Assembly: GCA_021014325.1 (NCBI GenBank)
Contig: CM037469.1
Location: forward strand, 12,342,663 to 12,406,662
Length of the DNA stretch: 64,000 bases
From: Plazaster borealis
Taxonomy: Eukaryota; Echinodermata; Asteroidea; Forcipulatida; Labidiasteridae
Reading direction: 5' to 3'
Shown: positions 45,123-56,740 of the stretch, piece by piece
How the letters are laid out: each line of letters starts with the position of its first letter
How positions within the stretch are numbered: position 1 is the first letter of the stretch
Position numbers and translations under genes: made by a program
Notes under the pieces: model-generated
The model's database searches: none
What the model was told of the DNA's origin: nothing
What the model saw: the letters and a program-made list of their open reading frames with translations, nothing else

Positions 45123-46503
45123 TGTCACAACCAACCTGTTGGATTTCTGGCTGCAACAAAGGAAGAAATGCGCTGCAGAAATAAATTATCGCCGACACCA
45201 ATCAAGATTATTTTACAAAAATAATACAGTTTATTTACAAAACAATTCCTCTGGCATAACTAAACATACGCTGTATTTGTCAGTGGCCACCGTTTTAGCT
45301 ACACAATTCGCCCTCAAAATTCAATAAATTCGATCCTCAACATATAGTCAAACCAAATCTCACTTAGTAAGTTGCCGATTCCAAATAACCCTAATTCATC
45401 ATTAAATCAACAAATTCTACGTCTTGAATTCCAGTATTCTCAACTTCTAAATTCTCAGTAATTCAACAACAATCTTCAATAATTCATTAAGTCTGTAATA
45501 ATCAACAATATTCCTTCATTAACTCAATTCTCGAGTATCCAACATTATTCCTTCACTAATTCAATTTTCAAGGATCCAACGATATTCTTTCAAAAATGTA
45601 TCAATACTTCAATGTTCAGTGGTCGCTTGTACCATCACCAAAATTATGAGTGAACGGCGACTCGCCCCGTCTCCAACTTTACAAATCTTCTTTTTGATCA
45701 ACCTTGACCAAATCAAGAATCACACTCAATTCACTGTTTTATCGAGTCTGCAGTTCCACAGTTAAATGTTCAAGAAATCGCCCACGGACATTCATCTTTG
45801 CTGAAAGACGACAACACTTAGTTTTCCAACATGTAGACTTAGCTCATAAAAAAACTTGTCATCAGTCGATCGCCGAATCCAGCCCATTAAAGAGAAACTT
45901 TAAATGCTTCGAAGCTGAGGTTCACATCAGCTCAGTGTGGGCGTGAGTTTCCGCAACTCACATCAGGAAGGTCATGCGTTTACCTGTATACTCTACTGGT
46001 CGGGTAGGGCCATGATTTGCTAAACTCAGCTCTCCTCTCCGTGCCTCACCATATCCAATACATCCGTGCCGCAGCATGCGTTGGAGAACTCTGCCTGCCT
46101 GGAACTAACTTCACACACCTCACACGCCAACTTCCAACTGGTACTCTGAACATAGTTTTACTTTCTCCAGTTTATATTCCACACTAATACTCTGTTCACT
46201 CACGCACACCAGAGACATTCCCAATACATTCCTGAGGGACTACGTAAACAGAACAAAGGGACCAGACCCTAGCAATGCCTTTGTACTTATGTTACAAGTA
46301 CTACTGCTGCACAGTAGCACTTGCACACCTGCCAAACTATTTACAACAAAGTGCAGCTGCTGCACAGTACCAACGCGCTCTAGCGAATGCACAGTAGCAA
46401 CTCGCACTACCAATATCATAGCAAATTATGGCCCTTCATTTTAGTGGACAAAGAAAATGCAACTTAACAATTTCAATCAACTTCCATGGATCTAGCTGTG
46501 ACA
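45123..46503 (-). mobile_element. Solo LTR with 5-bp target-site duplication
   Basis: The block starts TGTCACA and ends TGTGACA, with acgat directly repeated outside both ends (45118-45122 and 46504-46508). Length 1381 bp, TG...CA ends and a 5-bp duplication are as expected for a Ty3/Gypsy LTR left by LTR-LTR recombination. The minus orientation is inferred from an AATAAA-type signal ('gtttatttac' complement near 45232) close to the 45123 end. Its general build resembles the LTR at 4268-5315, but sequence identity is low by eye. The 45390-45600 part is rich in degenerate 'caattc'/'aattca' words. Confidence 0.8.
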
Positions 46504-46927
46504 ACGATGCTGGAGCTTGACCGTCATTGCAAAACTATTAAAACTAATACCGACATAATGGACAGTAATTCTATCAGGTGAACCAAAAATCCTTTCGGAT
46601 GTGCAGTTTCTGGTCGCAAAACTACCCATGCCAGCAATTTATTTGAAAAACGTCTGACCCTCGACCTCATTGTATGAATGTCAGCCATAATAAATGCGGC
46701 CCTTAGCCAAGTTTCTCATTGCATATACTCTGACTTTCTGCAAAATGTCATGCTTGTGTCATCAAAGGCACAACTGTGACAACCATTCTGCACGTTTCCT
46801 CTGTCTGCCTCCCTCTACGAAGCAATGGTTCCCAAACTTGCTTCAATACACATGAGACTGTACACGTTACGACATCATGCTAATTTTCTTGCTTTGCAAA
46901 CGCACGCGAAATACGAAGCAGGCTTAA
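46504..46927. other. Non-coding sequence
   Basis: No feature was recognised. Confidence 0.4.
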
Positions 46928-47337
46928 ACGCAGGGTATACTTTTGGTCATTGTCAAAGAGCAAAAATCCTCACTTGGTGCATCCCAACATAATATGTATA
47001 CAATAACAAACCTGTGGAAATTTAGGCTAAGTTGGTCATCGAAGTTACAAGAAAATAATGACAGAGAAAACCCCCACCTTGTTGCATAGAATTGTGTGCT
47101 TTTAGATGCCTGAGAAAGAATTCATGCGTGAAGCCTTTTTAAGATTCAAGTTTTGGGGTGAAAAATAACCCCTGTCTCTGAAACTATATTACTTTAAAGA
47201 GGGTCGTTTCTAGAACAGTTTTATAATAGGCCCTATCAACAGCTTCAAAGTGCTCCTTACCAAGTAAGTTTTGATGGTCATTAACGTATGTATGAAATAT
47301 GTCTACTAAAAGTACACCCTTCATTTAAAGCTAACCG
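46928..47337 (+). mobile_element. MITE family A, copy 6 (old, diverged)
   Basis: The order of family words is kept: 'tcctcacttggtgcatccca', 'ttggtcatcgaagttacaag', 'ccttgttgcatagaattgtg', 'gctccttaccaagtaagttt'. Both termini are worn. Confidence 0.75.
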
Positions 47338-48055
47338 TAGCAGTGCCAATCTTTCGTGAATGTCCGTCTGCAACACTGTATAGGAGATGCATTTATAGAC
47401 CTCAAACAAAATCATCTTTGCTTTAGAATACTAAAAACCTGATGTGAATTTCACAAAATCTGTTCTTTATTGTTTCCAGGAACGAATTTGAAGACGGATT
47501 CACGAAAGTGGAATAGAGATTTAATCACGCAATGATGCGATTACTCATTTAGAATGACAGAAAAAGTTCGTTCCTTTTTCCTGGTTACACGGAGCCTTCC
47601 CTACAGGAACTTTAAAATAATAATAAAAATATATAATCGGAAAAAAAAACCCACCAAAAAAACACCGCACCAACAAACAAAACGGGGAGGGTATTTCGTT
47701 ATTTCGTTGTCTCGAATCAATAATTTGTTACCTCGAAAAGGTGTTTCCCTTTAACGTTATACATTTGCATTTTTGCTCTTATCAAACATTGTTTGTTTGT
47801 AGTTGTTTTCCCTATGTTGTTTACTGTGTGTAATTTCTTAAAGAGTGTCCTATTGTTTTTTCCCTTTCACCTGCTATTTTGAGGCCCTTTTATTTATACT
47901 TTCTTGCTATAGCTACAAGTAAATGAGAAGTTTTCTATATACTACAATGGTAATATCAATTGCATTGATTTAATTTGCTGTTAATATCATTTCTGGTATT
48001 ATTTATTCAGCAAAATCACATTCAAAAAAATTGTCAGTGAAAATTTACATCAGAA

Positions 48056-48061
48056 TTTATT
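48056..48061 (-). terminator. Candidate poly(A) signal of the ASIC-type gene
   Basis: The minus strand reads AATAAA about 25 bases after the stop codon. Further AATAAA matches lie downstream and could be the true signal, since a 25-base gap is short. Confidence 0.35.
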
Positions 48062-48085
48062 TATGTTTTGGAAAAACATAATCTT

Positions 48086-48264
48086 TCAAAACGCAACGGT
48101 AGAAACCCCGGTGTTTTTGCTTTTATCGGACTCAGTTGCTGTCTTTTCAGATTCCTCTCTCGCAGCAAAACACCCCCTCACTTTGTGCGCAATATAGGAA
48201 AGTAACTCCGCCATAGTGATGAAACTTGCTCCGAGGAATAATCCAAGTTGACCGCCGATATCAC
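48086..48264 (-). CDS. ASIC/DEG-ENaC channel, last coding exon (TM2 and C-terminus)
   Basis: Starts after acceptor TTTTATTATAAAG, completing a split Ser codon, and runs 58 codons to TGA. It opens with 'DIGGQLGLFLGASFITMAEL', the second membrane segment of acid-sensing channels, including the GAS selectivity filter. The cytoplasmic tail is short and charged, and ends VAF. In the family this segment lines the pore of a trimeric plasma-membrane Na+ channel. The tail is much shorter than in ENaC subunits, as expected for ASICs. Confidence 0.93.
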
Positions 48265-48300
48265 CTTTATAATAAAATAAGTAACCAAAGGAATGTAAAT

Positions 48301-48425
48301 TTTAATAAGAAAGTCATAGAGCAAACATCAAAGGGGACTCATTGGTCTACGACTGTTACCAGATTTTAATAAGAAAGTCATGGAGCAAACATCAAAGGGG
48401 ACTCAATGGTCTTCGACTGTTACCC
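48301..48425 (+). repeat. Tandem duplication, ~62-bp unit, two copies
   Basis: The unit 'ttttaataagaaagtcatag' through 'gactgttacc' is repeated immediately with a few changes, in the last intron of the ASIC-type gene. Confidence 0.85.
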
Positions 48426-48593
48426 ATCGCAGTCATTGAGGATGAGCTAGTATTACAAAGCAACTAACTCAAGAACTCAAGCTTGCACATCTGACGTCAC
48501 CCTTCGAGGCTCGCGGGGATAACGCCAGATACCGGACTTGAGCCTACTTTTTTCTTTTCTTATTATACGCACATTTGCATGTCTATTCTGTAA

Positions 48594-48778
48594 GACCAGC
48601 CGTCGATTTCACCAAACTCTTCCTAACTTAGGATTAATCTTATAGGACTTAGGACGAGTCCCAGCCTTGCACTGTAACATGTAAACCTTAAGATTAATCC
48701 TAAGTTAGGACGAGTTACGTACTCATCGTCCTAACTCGAGATAGGATTGATCCTAGCGTTTCGTGAAATCGGCTGCTG
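48594..48778. mobile_element. MITE with ccgatttcac-type termini
   Basis: The left end 'cagccgtcgatttcaccaaa' and right end 'tttcgtgaaatcggctgctg' are inverted. The interior holds inverted copies of 'cctaacttaggattaat'. It sits inside an older dispersed repeat (48483-48546 and 48779-48822), which it probably split. Confidence 0.75.
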
Positions 48779-49131
48779 TGCCTGTCTTTATCCTTGCGGG
48801 TAAAGACAGGGGACCAGTCTAGTTTTAAACGTGCTAAATAATTCCCGAGATTCCGAAACACAATGAAGACACAATGGGAGGGAGAACACCATTCAACATA
48901 CCAAAACAATGTGTACTGTTAAGGCATCGAAAAGCCTAAATTTCCAAAAGACTGCAACTGTGTAAAACAGTTGGACCTTTTCCAAACATGGCTTGGGCTC
49001 CGACTCGGGCTTGGGCTCGTCATTAATGAAGGAATAATGTGCATTTTTAGACGGTGTTTCAAACATTACACGGAGCCCGCTAGTCTCAGCCGGAGCCTTA
49101 GATTAGAAAGATGCCCGTAATCCAAACTTAC

Positions 49132-49223
49132 TGACTAAAGCTGACAATGTATAAGCTTTGGTTTGTTGATATAACTGAAAATTCAGTTCCTCGTAATACA
49201 CGTCCAGAATTATAAAGTTGTCT
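49132..49223 (-). CDS. ASIC/DEG-ENaC channel, penultimate exon
   Basis: Acceptor CTTTTTCAG and donor TAGTCA|GTAAGT enclose 92 bases. In frame with its neighbours it encodes 'DNFIILDVYYEELNFQLYQQ' and 'TKAYTLSALV', matching the palm beta strand and pre-TM2 segment of ASICs (pattern LDIYFEALNY...QKKAY). The last base forms AGT (Ser) with the next exon. Phases fit exactly on both sides. Confidence 0.92.
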
Positions 49224-50013
49224 CTGAAAAAGAAACAAGTGAAGAGTTAGAATGTGTTGTTTAGCTTTGTCACCCCTGTGCCTTTTCTTATTTGACTTGT
49301 ACTTTCAGCGACATCGATTGGATACGACACAAAGGTAGGGTCATACTTTGGTGATGACCCCGAAAAGAATGTGTAATTTTTTATCCGAAAGCATTCTTAT
49401 TATAAAGATAGTTTTGACAGCAGGCATCCTGTGAAATTATTTCGTCTGAAGTGCCCCCCATTGATTAGAAATCAATAAAAGTATGTCAAGAAAATTGAAT
49501 CTCCAAAGATCGACTGCATTCGATTTTTGAAATTCGCGTGGTGTCCGTTTGAATGCTGCCCTCGGTAGGCCTACCCAGGTCAAGGGGTTTACAGGTAGCT
49601 AATACCATTTACAGACACGATGAAACTGTACTTCCAAGTTACTACAAAATAACTTACTTGACTGAGAGTATTATTCCCAAGTATCCAGTGAAATCGTTTC
49701 GCAAGGTTATGTTTCATTTTAAAGAAAAATTCAAACTTGTATCATTTTGAATCGATGGTCGGCCGTCACTCGTTCGAACGTATGAGTTTGTAAACCACAA
49801 GATGTCTGACAGTTTAAAATCGTCATCATTTGCTCTCGTTTTTCGCGGCAGTCCCGGTCGCACAAAATGTAAACAGGTCGGTGGAACGATATTTCATATT
49901 AAATCCTACCCACAAATCCACATTTTCTCAGAAAATACAGCAACTACCAATTAATATGTAATTTCCCTTTAAAATTAAGAAAGGTTGATATAATATGTCT
50001 TTATTATCCTTAC

Positions 50014-50233
50014 TTAATATACTTATTATAGTAGTCAGTTAAATCTTCCTCCAATGTTGCAGTCGTGTCAGTAGTGTTTGACATTCTCCGGTCAGCAGCT
50101 AAGAACATCGCAACCATTTTTTCAGTGGATTTCTGACTGGGTATTACCGCTGATGAGAGACTTGTCCGGAAGGATGTGTGATTGCAAGGCACTGTGCATT
50201 TACAGTCTTCGATTTCACCACTGTGGAGTTTTA
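50014..50233 (-). CDS. ASIC/DEG-ENaC channel, cysteine-rich thumb/palm exon
   Basis: Acceptor TTTTTTTCCATCAG and donor ATTAA|GTAAGG. The frame encodes 'KLHSGEIEDCKCTVPCNHTS', the C-x-C-x(3)-C-N motif of the conserved extracellular disulfides, then 'SSAVIPSQ' and an acidic stretch leading to 'YYNKYIK'. Potential N-glycosylation at NHT and NTT. An alternative acceptor 11 bases in (CTCCACAG) would shorten the start but shift the phase. The upstream partner exon was not located. Confidence 0.88.
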
Positions 50234-51114
50234 CTGATGGAAAAAAATAAGTTTACTGAATCTTGGTCACTACGCAAAACCCTTAAGGCCCGTGTGGTAA
50301 TATGTGATTTACCACAAAGCATTTCAAATAGTATTGTTTATAGGAACGGCTTGACATTCCCTTTTTAAAGAGCAAATGTTTGTATTTTTTTATGGAGAGT
50401 GCTTCGTTTGAAAACATGTCATGTACAAACACCATGCAAACGCTGCATGCAGACGATCGAAAAGTCAAGCTAAATGAGTCGTTTGTCGGAAAAAATCAGT
50501 ATGGAGAAACGAGCCAAGACAGGCCAACAGGGGTGAAATTTTTAAAACAAAATATAAAAATATATGTATATATCTTGTTTTATGTTGGCAACTTCCTTCC
50601 TGACAAATAACATCAAAAAGTGGTTAAAATTAACATTAAAAGAAAATGTGCTGGTGTATAAACACCTCGACTTTAAACCCCCCTTTTCTCAGTTTTATTC
50701 TCTCGCATCTCTTGGTGTTTCTACTTTCACAATTTTTGAACCAAAGGTGGTATCAGCATGAGGTTTTAACAGTATTAAAACATAAATTATGCTCTTTTCT
50801 TGAACGCAACATGTGAAACGTGTGAAATGAATGCGAGGTCAAAGGTACATCTGGCAGCATCCGGTCAGGCAGGTATCTGGTATTATTCACGAGCCTCGAA
50901 GTGTTACGTCAGATGTTCATGCTTTGCGGGTTTGGGCAGCAAGCCTCGCTGCAGCTGTTCACACATGAAGTAGTGTGTATACATTGTTAGTGACAGTTTT
51001 CATGACGACAGCGTCTTATGCGGAATCGGAGACAGAGGTCGTGCCGTATACTGGTGAATATGTCACTTAATTTAGGGTTTCCCCCTAGTCCTATACAGGA
51101 CTCTTTCTCTGGGC
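50234..51114. other. Intron sequence of the ASIC-type gene
   Basis: 50816-50940 is a dispersed repeat (words 'gcgaggtcaaaggtacat', 'cagcatccggtcaggcaggt', 'cgaagtgttacgtcaga'), also at 57670-57755 and in part at 54130-54215. No exon was found. Confidence 0.5.
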
Positions 51115-52250
51115 TGTATATCAGGGCCCGTTTCTGGGGTGAATTTTTCTTAAGCTTCATAACTCAAATCTTACCTGCAAGAAGCCACTTATTTCACCGG
51201 ATTCACGTTCAATGGCAGCATAACAAATTTTGCGGTGGGTTTTGGACATCACATTTTCCTCAAAAATTTGTCATTTTCGTGAAATAATGCAGCTCTCACC
51301 GTTAAACATTTCTGCAAATTTTAAACACAGTTTACTACGAAAACCTAAGACGCGTGTGTTTGCGTATGTCTGCGCGGCGCCGATTACGCATACCGCAAAA
51401 CGCGTCAATTAAAAAAAAATTATGTGAACGTGTTGCTTGACCATACGGTGTCCTAAAACAGAAAGTCACAATGGCTGAAAGATGTGTAATTGTGGGGCGG
51501 TTTTTACAAGGAAAGCTAAGGGCTACAAACAGTATTCAGTGTTAGCACCATAGGTTGGGCCAACCCACTTCGTATCCTTGGCCCCAGCACCATTGCAATC
51601 CTATTGTTTCGCCCCCTGAAATATTTATTCGGCCCAGTTCTCGATCATGAAACTTACCGATCGAATGCCACTGTAATTGGAGAAAGCCCTAAGTTTTGGG
51701 AATCAAACGATTTTGCAAATATCATAACAACTTGCTCTCTTTGAGAAGTCGTACACACGTTGTCATAATTACGCTCAAAAAGTTAAGTGTTGTGTTTTAA
51801 ATTTGTTAAGGGAACTGGAGATGACGAAAGTGACGTAACGTAACGTAACGTAACGTAACGTAACGTAACGTATTTAAATATATAATTTCAAAATATAATT
51901 ATAAACGTTAGTAACCGTACCCTAACAAAATACGATGATAAAATTATACATAACTATTTATATTTACTATTGATAGTAAAATACATTATATAATTAAATA
52001 ACAATGTTTTAATAAATAAACAAGTAATATAGTGTGTACGTAAATGTTGAGATATTTTCAAAAGTTCACTCAAAGTTCACGAAAATTACGAGTTTATTAG
52101 GAATATATGACGTCCAAAGCCCACCCTAGGAAAAAATGTATGCTGCCATGGAATGTGAATCCGGTGAAATTAGTGGCTTCTTGCAGGTAAGATTTGAGTT
52201 ATGAAGCTTTGAAAACTTTTCGCCCCAGAAATGGACCCTGATATCCAGGA
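51115..52250. mobile_element. Foldback/TIR element, ~135-bp arms
   Basis: The left arm (51115-51250, with 'aactcaaatcttacctgcaa') is the inverse of the right arm (52109-52250, with 'ttgcaggtaagatttgagtt'). The ends are 'atatcagggcc' and 'ggaccctgatat'. The interior is AT-rich and holds a short (acgta)n run at 51835-51871. No transposase was found. Confidence 0.75.
51835..51871 (+). repeat. (ACGTA)n microsatellite
   Basis: About seven perfect five-base units of the form taacg. Not a known animal telomere repeat. Confidence 0.9.
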
Positions 52251-54655
52251 CGTCACTGTAGTATAATACGAAAGTGAAAGGCCGCTAGGTATTTTAATAT
52301 GTAATTTATTTTATTTTATTTTTTGCGGATTGTTTGAAATATGTTTAATGATTTCCGTGTTATTGTATATTTGATGATTTGTGTATAATAGTATTGACGC
52401 AAGTTATCCATTGGCTACAAGATCAATTTTAACAAACCACCAAGAATACTATAATAATAATAATAAATAATAAAAACCTGTACTATGTCATGAATACTAA
52501 GATCACGACAACACTGCAGCGAGGGACCTGTTTGGTATTGAGGCCTTTTTTTATATCAGTGTGTTGTAAACATGTCCAGGCATTTCCTTTGTTAATTTAA
52601 GCTTTTTTGTTTGCTTAATTGATTAAGTTTTATAAATTGGTTTCATCTACCATTGATACTTTAACGACCGATTTTTTGACACAGAGGATGCTGGCAGAGT
52701 TTTGTCCTGCCCATTCTAACCAAATCACTGACCCTGTTGATTGACTACCCCTCTAGGACGTGTGGCATGGTCCAGCTAAGGATATCATGGCATATGAGCT
52801 GGCCAGTGGTATAACGATGTGGTTAAGGCAATGGACATATAACAATATTATGTCAGCATGTGCTGACAACGTATACCTCCTTTCAGGTTAACAACGTTGA
52901 TACTTGGTTCATTATTTTGAATCAGGATAGAGTTTTTTGTCAATGAGAAACTGGAAATATTGTAGTTTTTCAAAAATAATTACTACAATTGGTGCGTTCA
53001 CTAAACAGGTAAACTACTGCGAACAATGCAGATTTCTCTGCAGACCTACCAATAACTCCACTTGAACAGTTCCTTTCCTGAAATGGCGAACATTCCGTCT
53101 CGTTTCCAGGATATCTATTAAATAAATATATAAAAAAACCAAAAAACAACAACATGTAGTTCATCAATTTTGTGACCGCCTTTGAAAGCCCTATAAATGG
53201 AACATTATTTTTCAAGCGCGCGTGTGATAACGAATTTAATCTTCAAACAAATTAGACGTGCGATATAATTAATTGTTACCTTCTGGAGGGCCTACGCGAA
53301 CAAATCATGTTTAGAAATGTGAATTGAAATTTATTTGCTTTAATTTTCACGTAATATTTCTTTGTTTTAGGGATTTCCTAAAATTCATCATTTAATTCAC
53401 AATCAATCATCGGGTCAATATCTCCTGAACATTCAAAAAAATACATGAAAGAGGGAGCACTGCCTCGATGCTATGCCTGAACGTGTACAAAAAGTGTTGA
53501 CGCGCCTTCACTTCCGCACACGGTTTCAGAAAATCAAAAATTTCATTTTGGCGCCCCCTACTGTCCATCATCAGTTATTATATGTCTGTGAGCTGCAGCT
53601 TTTGTAGACTGGTCCCCTGTCTTTATCTGAAAGACAGCAACCTCGTCCCTATGGTTTACTTTATTTCCAACCATGTTTACAATAGTAAACCCTGGGAGGG
53701 AAACTCCTTACTTGGACCCTGATTGGACAACGACTGAAGTACAAAAGTCTAACGTAAACATGTTAAGTTGTACTCATTCAGTAGTCACCATGTTCACAGC
53801 CAGACTATTCTAATTTGCATACGTATCCAAACATTTTGGATATGCAAATGATCCAATACCAGGGTAAGAGAGCGGTCAACCCCGTACTGCTCGACACACC
53901 TTGGGGACGAGGCTGGAAAGACAGGTACTTGTCTTACAGACCCAATGATTTCATTGGATACAATGATTTCATTGGATAAACGTGCAGGGTGATGTGTTTA
54001 TCAGCTACACCATCTGCATGAACTTTTCGATCGTCTGCTGCATGCTGTTGCTTCTACACAATGTAATGCATGTACACGTGTGACTGTAGTAGTACGAATC
54101 TCTGCTGTGGAATGGATGCGATGTTAAAGGTACACTTACTATAGGATCCCTCCATTAGCTCAAGGCCGCTATCTGACGTTATTCTTGAGCCCCGAAGTGT
54201 GACGTCAGATCTTCGGGCTACAACCTCGTTCCAAGTGGTGTACGATCTCGCCGCCCTGTAGCAAGGCAGGTTTTGCGTATACTATAGCTATAGCGCAATA
54301 CGCGGAGTTTGAACAGCGCAATACGCGAGGGATGTGATATAAGCCGTCCGATATCAATTTATATCACACTCCTTGTTGCTATGGATTTACCAATCAGAAT
54401 CGAGGATTCAAGTTTACCTGAATATAAGGACGGTTTGTATACATTGAAGACAATGGACACCCATAATAATAAAACGTAAGTTTCATATAAAGGACGTCAA
54501 CGATCGTCAACTGTACGTTTCGTAAAATAGCGGACTTGTTAGACGCGTATTGTGTGGAGGGGGTCAATGGTTTTCTCGAGTTTAGGGGCTTCCGTATCAA
54601 ACAGCTAAGGGCTGTTAATTCTTTCTACCTGATTCCAACATTAAAGTTCACCTAC
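52251..54655. other. Large intron of the ASIC-type gene
   Basis: The 53585-54235 part is old dispersed-repeat sequence (words 'actggtcccctgtctttat', 'ccaatgatttcattgg' twice, 'gaagtgtgacgtcagatctt'). One short linker exon should lie between 50233 and 54656, but no convincing candidate was found by eye. Confidence 0.5.
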
Positions 54656-54795
54656 CCGACAGGCCTACAGTGACACCTTTGTACAATTGCGTCTGTTAGA
54701 CAGTCGATAGTGCAGGCTTCCAGCGTGTATTTCTCAAACCTCTTGAGTTTTTTCGATCCGTCGCATTTTCCATGCGGTTTCTCCAGATTTAAATA
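54656..54795 (-). CDS. ASIC/DEG-ENaC channel, exon with ACxxxC and CxC motifs
   Basis: Acceptor GTCTCCTTTCAG, donor TGTCGG|GTAGGT. The frame encodes 'YLNLEKPHGKCDGSKK', then 'FEKYTLEACTIDCLTDAIVQ' and 'RCHCRPVG', matching the ASIC finger/thumb cysteine pattern (Y-x(n)-C, Y-x(3)-AC-x(3)-C, CxCR). The leading Tyr joins 'RRLQ' of the preceding exon, as in the family's R-L-x-Y-L. Confidence 0.92.
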
Positions 54796-55459
54796 CTGAA
54801 AGGAGACACATTATAATTAAAGCATATTGCCTAGCGAGCTTTGCTAGATTTTCACCCGTATGATTTGAAATTCAACGTTGAAACGCCATATTAGATTTTG
54901 TTTAAAATTTATGACAGAAATAAAATACGAATGTGCCTAATAAAACAACGAACATGCCAATGCAAGAAAACAAACAAGTAGGCCTACGGCACACACAACA
55001 TAAAAATAAAAATAAATCCAAGTTCTGTTACGAATGAATAAGATCTTATAAAGTAATCCCTGTCAGAAGAAACACAAACTTCGTGATTTGATCTCGCAAT
55101 AATAAACAAACCAGTGTTACACAACACCAGTGCAGTAGGGACGTAGTGACCAAGGAGGAAAAGTTACACCTGTTCTCCCCCCCCCCTCTATCTCTATCTA
55201 TATCTGTATGTGACGCCCCTGCGTAAAACGACACATACAAAGAATGTTATTGCCTGCGACTGTCGCTAAGGGGGTTGCTGAGGACGGCCTTTGCTTCAAC
55301 ACAGCATAACGAGGTGATCTAACAGTAGCCGTATGGAGCCGTAGCTGTAGCTGTAGCCGCAAAATCAGACACGGCCTAAGACTACACCCTTAGCAACAAC
55401 CGCAGCCGTAGCCGCCAATTTGGACACGACCTTATACACAGACAATGCACAATCCCAAC

Positions 55460-55603
55460 CTGCAGTCGTCGTACACCCACGAAGGCATGAACACCAGGTG
55501 AAATTGCTAGACTTGATTCAAGCAATGGCGGCGTGTGCTGGTCGTGAATGACAACTTTCAGTCCAGCCTGGAAATTACTTGTGATTGTTTCAGTATAATC
55601 GTC
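55460..55603 (-). CDS. ASIC/DEG-ENaC channel, beta-ball/finger exon
   Basis: A 48-codon exon, phase 0 at both ends, with acceptor CAATCTACAG and donor CTGCAG|GTTGGG. It encodes 'DDYTETITSNFQAGLKVVIH', then 'DQHTPPLLESS' and 'LAISPGVHAFVGVRRLQ', matching the ASIC stretch with GVKVxIHxQxEPP and the APG...F-V core. The splice to the next exon preserves the family register. Confidence 0.93.
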
Positions 55604-56740
55604 CTGTAGATTGAATAAATTGTTAAAGTAACCTATCAGTTAGCACTAAGTTCAATTACCTCAAAGCTTTATCTAATTTAGCTTTAGCTATAGAGTCCCC
55701 TTGATTCACACTGTAAATTTTTGTTAGCGCCAATAATCCCTTCAATGTGGAGTTGCCCTCCAGTTTTGTTGAAAAGAAACACCGACTTAACGAGCGAAGT
55801 AAATTGCATTAAAACTAAACGAGAAAAAGAGGGCCAACATTTCAGAACTTTTAGGACGGTCGGTAGAGGGCAGCACGACAATGTTCATGTGTGAACCAAT
55901 GAAATTTCGAAAAGGCTCCTTTTGATACCCTCTCTACTAAATTTGCAAAAACTCAACCCGAATGACGGACTTTCCTGAAACTCGGGCCGATGGACAATTG
56001 AAAAGAAAACTAGTGTATATATTTCACTGCACATTTTTTTTCTTTTAACGGCTGTGAAACTCGGCTCCTAAACAGTAATGTTTAAAGTATTTTTAAATAA
56101 TTTTTGCACTTGCATGGGGACTTCTAGTTGGTGTTCCTTTAAATCCACTCGCAGAGTGCGCGCAGTGCTTTCAAATGAAAATTAAACCGTCGCTTTCATG
56201 CAAAGGCTGTGCTATGAATAATCAGCGTGATTTAAAAAAAATGGAACCTCTTGGAGCTTTGAAACTTCGTGAAATTGTAGGCATTGAAGAATATTATATA
56301 GACATGTAAAATAATTATTTGAAGACTGGGTCATATTTTGGTAAAATGACCCCGAAAAGTGTATATTAAAAAACCTTAAGCCTGTCTTGTTTAAAAAGAT
56401 TGTATTGTAATAAGCATTCTGCGAAATCATCTCGTCTGAGGTGCCTACGGTTGATAAGAAATCAATAAAAAGTATGTCGACAAATTTGAATCTCCAAAGT
56501 AAGCCTTAGGGCGACTTTTGTATATTCTAATTTCCTAGGTGTCCATTTGTGAATGGATTCAACGTTCTTGTGAAATACGGTAACAGTATGTTGCTGTTTT
56601 CTCAACGAGGTCAGTGAATAGACACTGTATCCATCTGAAACTTTCGAAGATGACTTTCTTTTTATTTTATTTTTAAATTTGACCTTTAAAATAAGCATTG
56701 ACAAGAAACCAATCGACGACCCGACCTTTACACGTGAAGG
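55604..56740. other. Intron sequence of the ASIC-type gene
   Basis: No exon was recognised. 'gggtcatattttggtaaaatgaccccgaaaagt' (broken here as gggtcatattttgg / aaatgaccccgaa, 56330-56360) and its neighbours recur at 49330-49480, a dispersed repeat. Confidence 0.5.

Noticed and set aside
51835..51871. Telomere-like repeat
   Set aside because: The unit is taacg, not TTAGGG, and it lies inside a foldback element.
53010..53090. Missing ASIC linker exon (minus strand, frame with ERNCSSGVI)
   Set aside because: It has an acceptor and a GTAGGT donor, but the cysteine-containing frame does not match the required phase.
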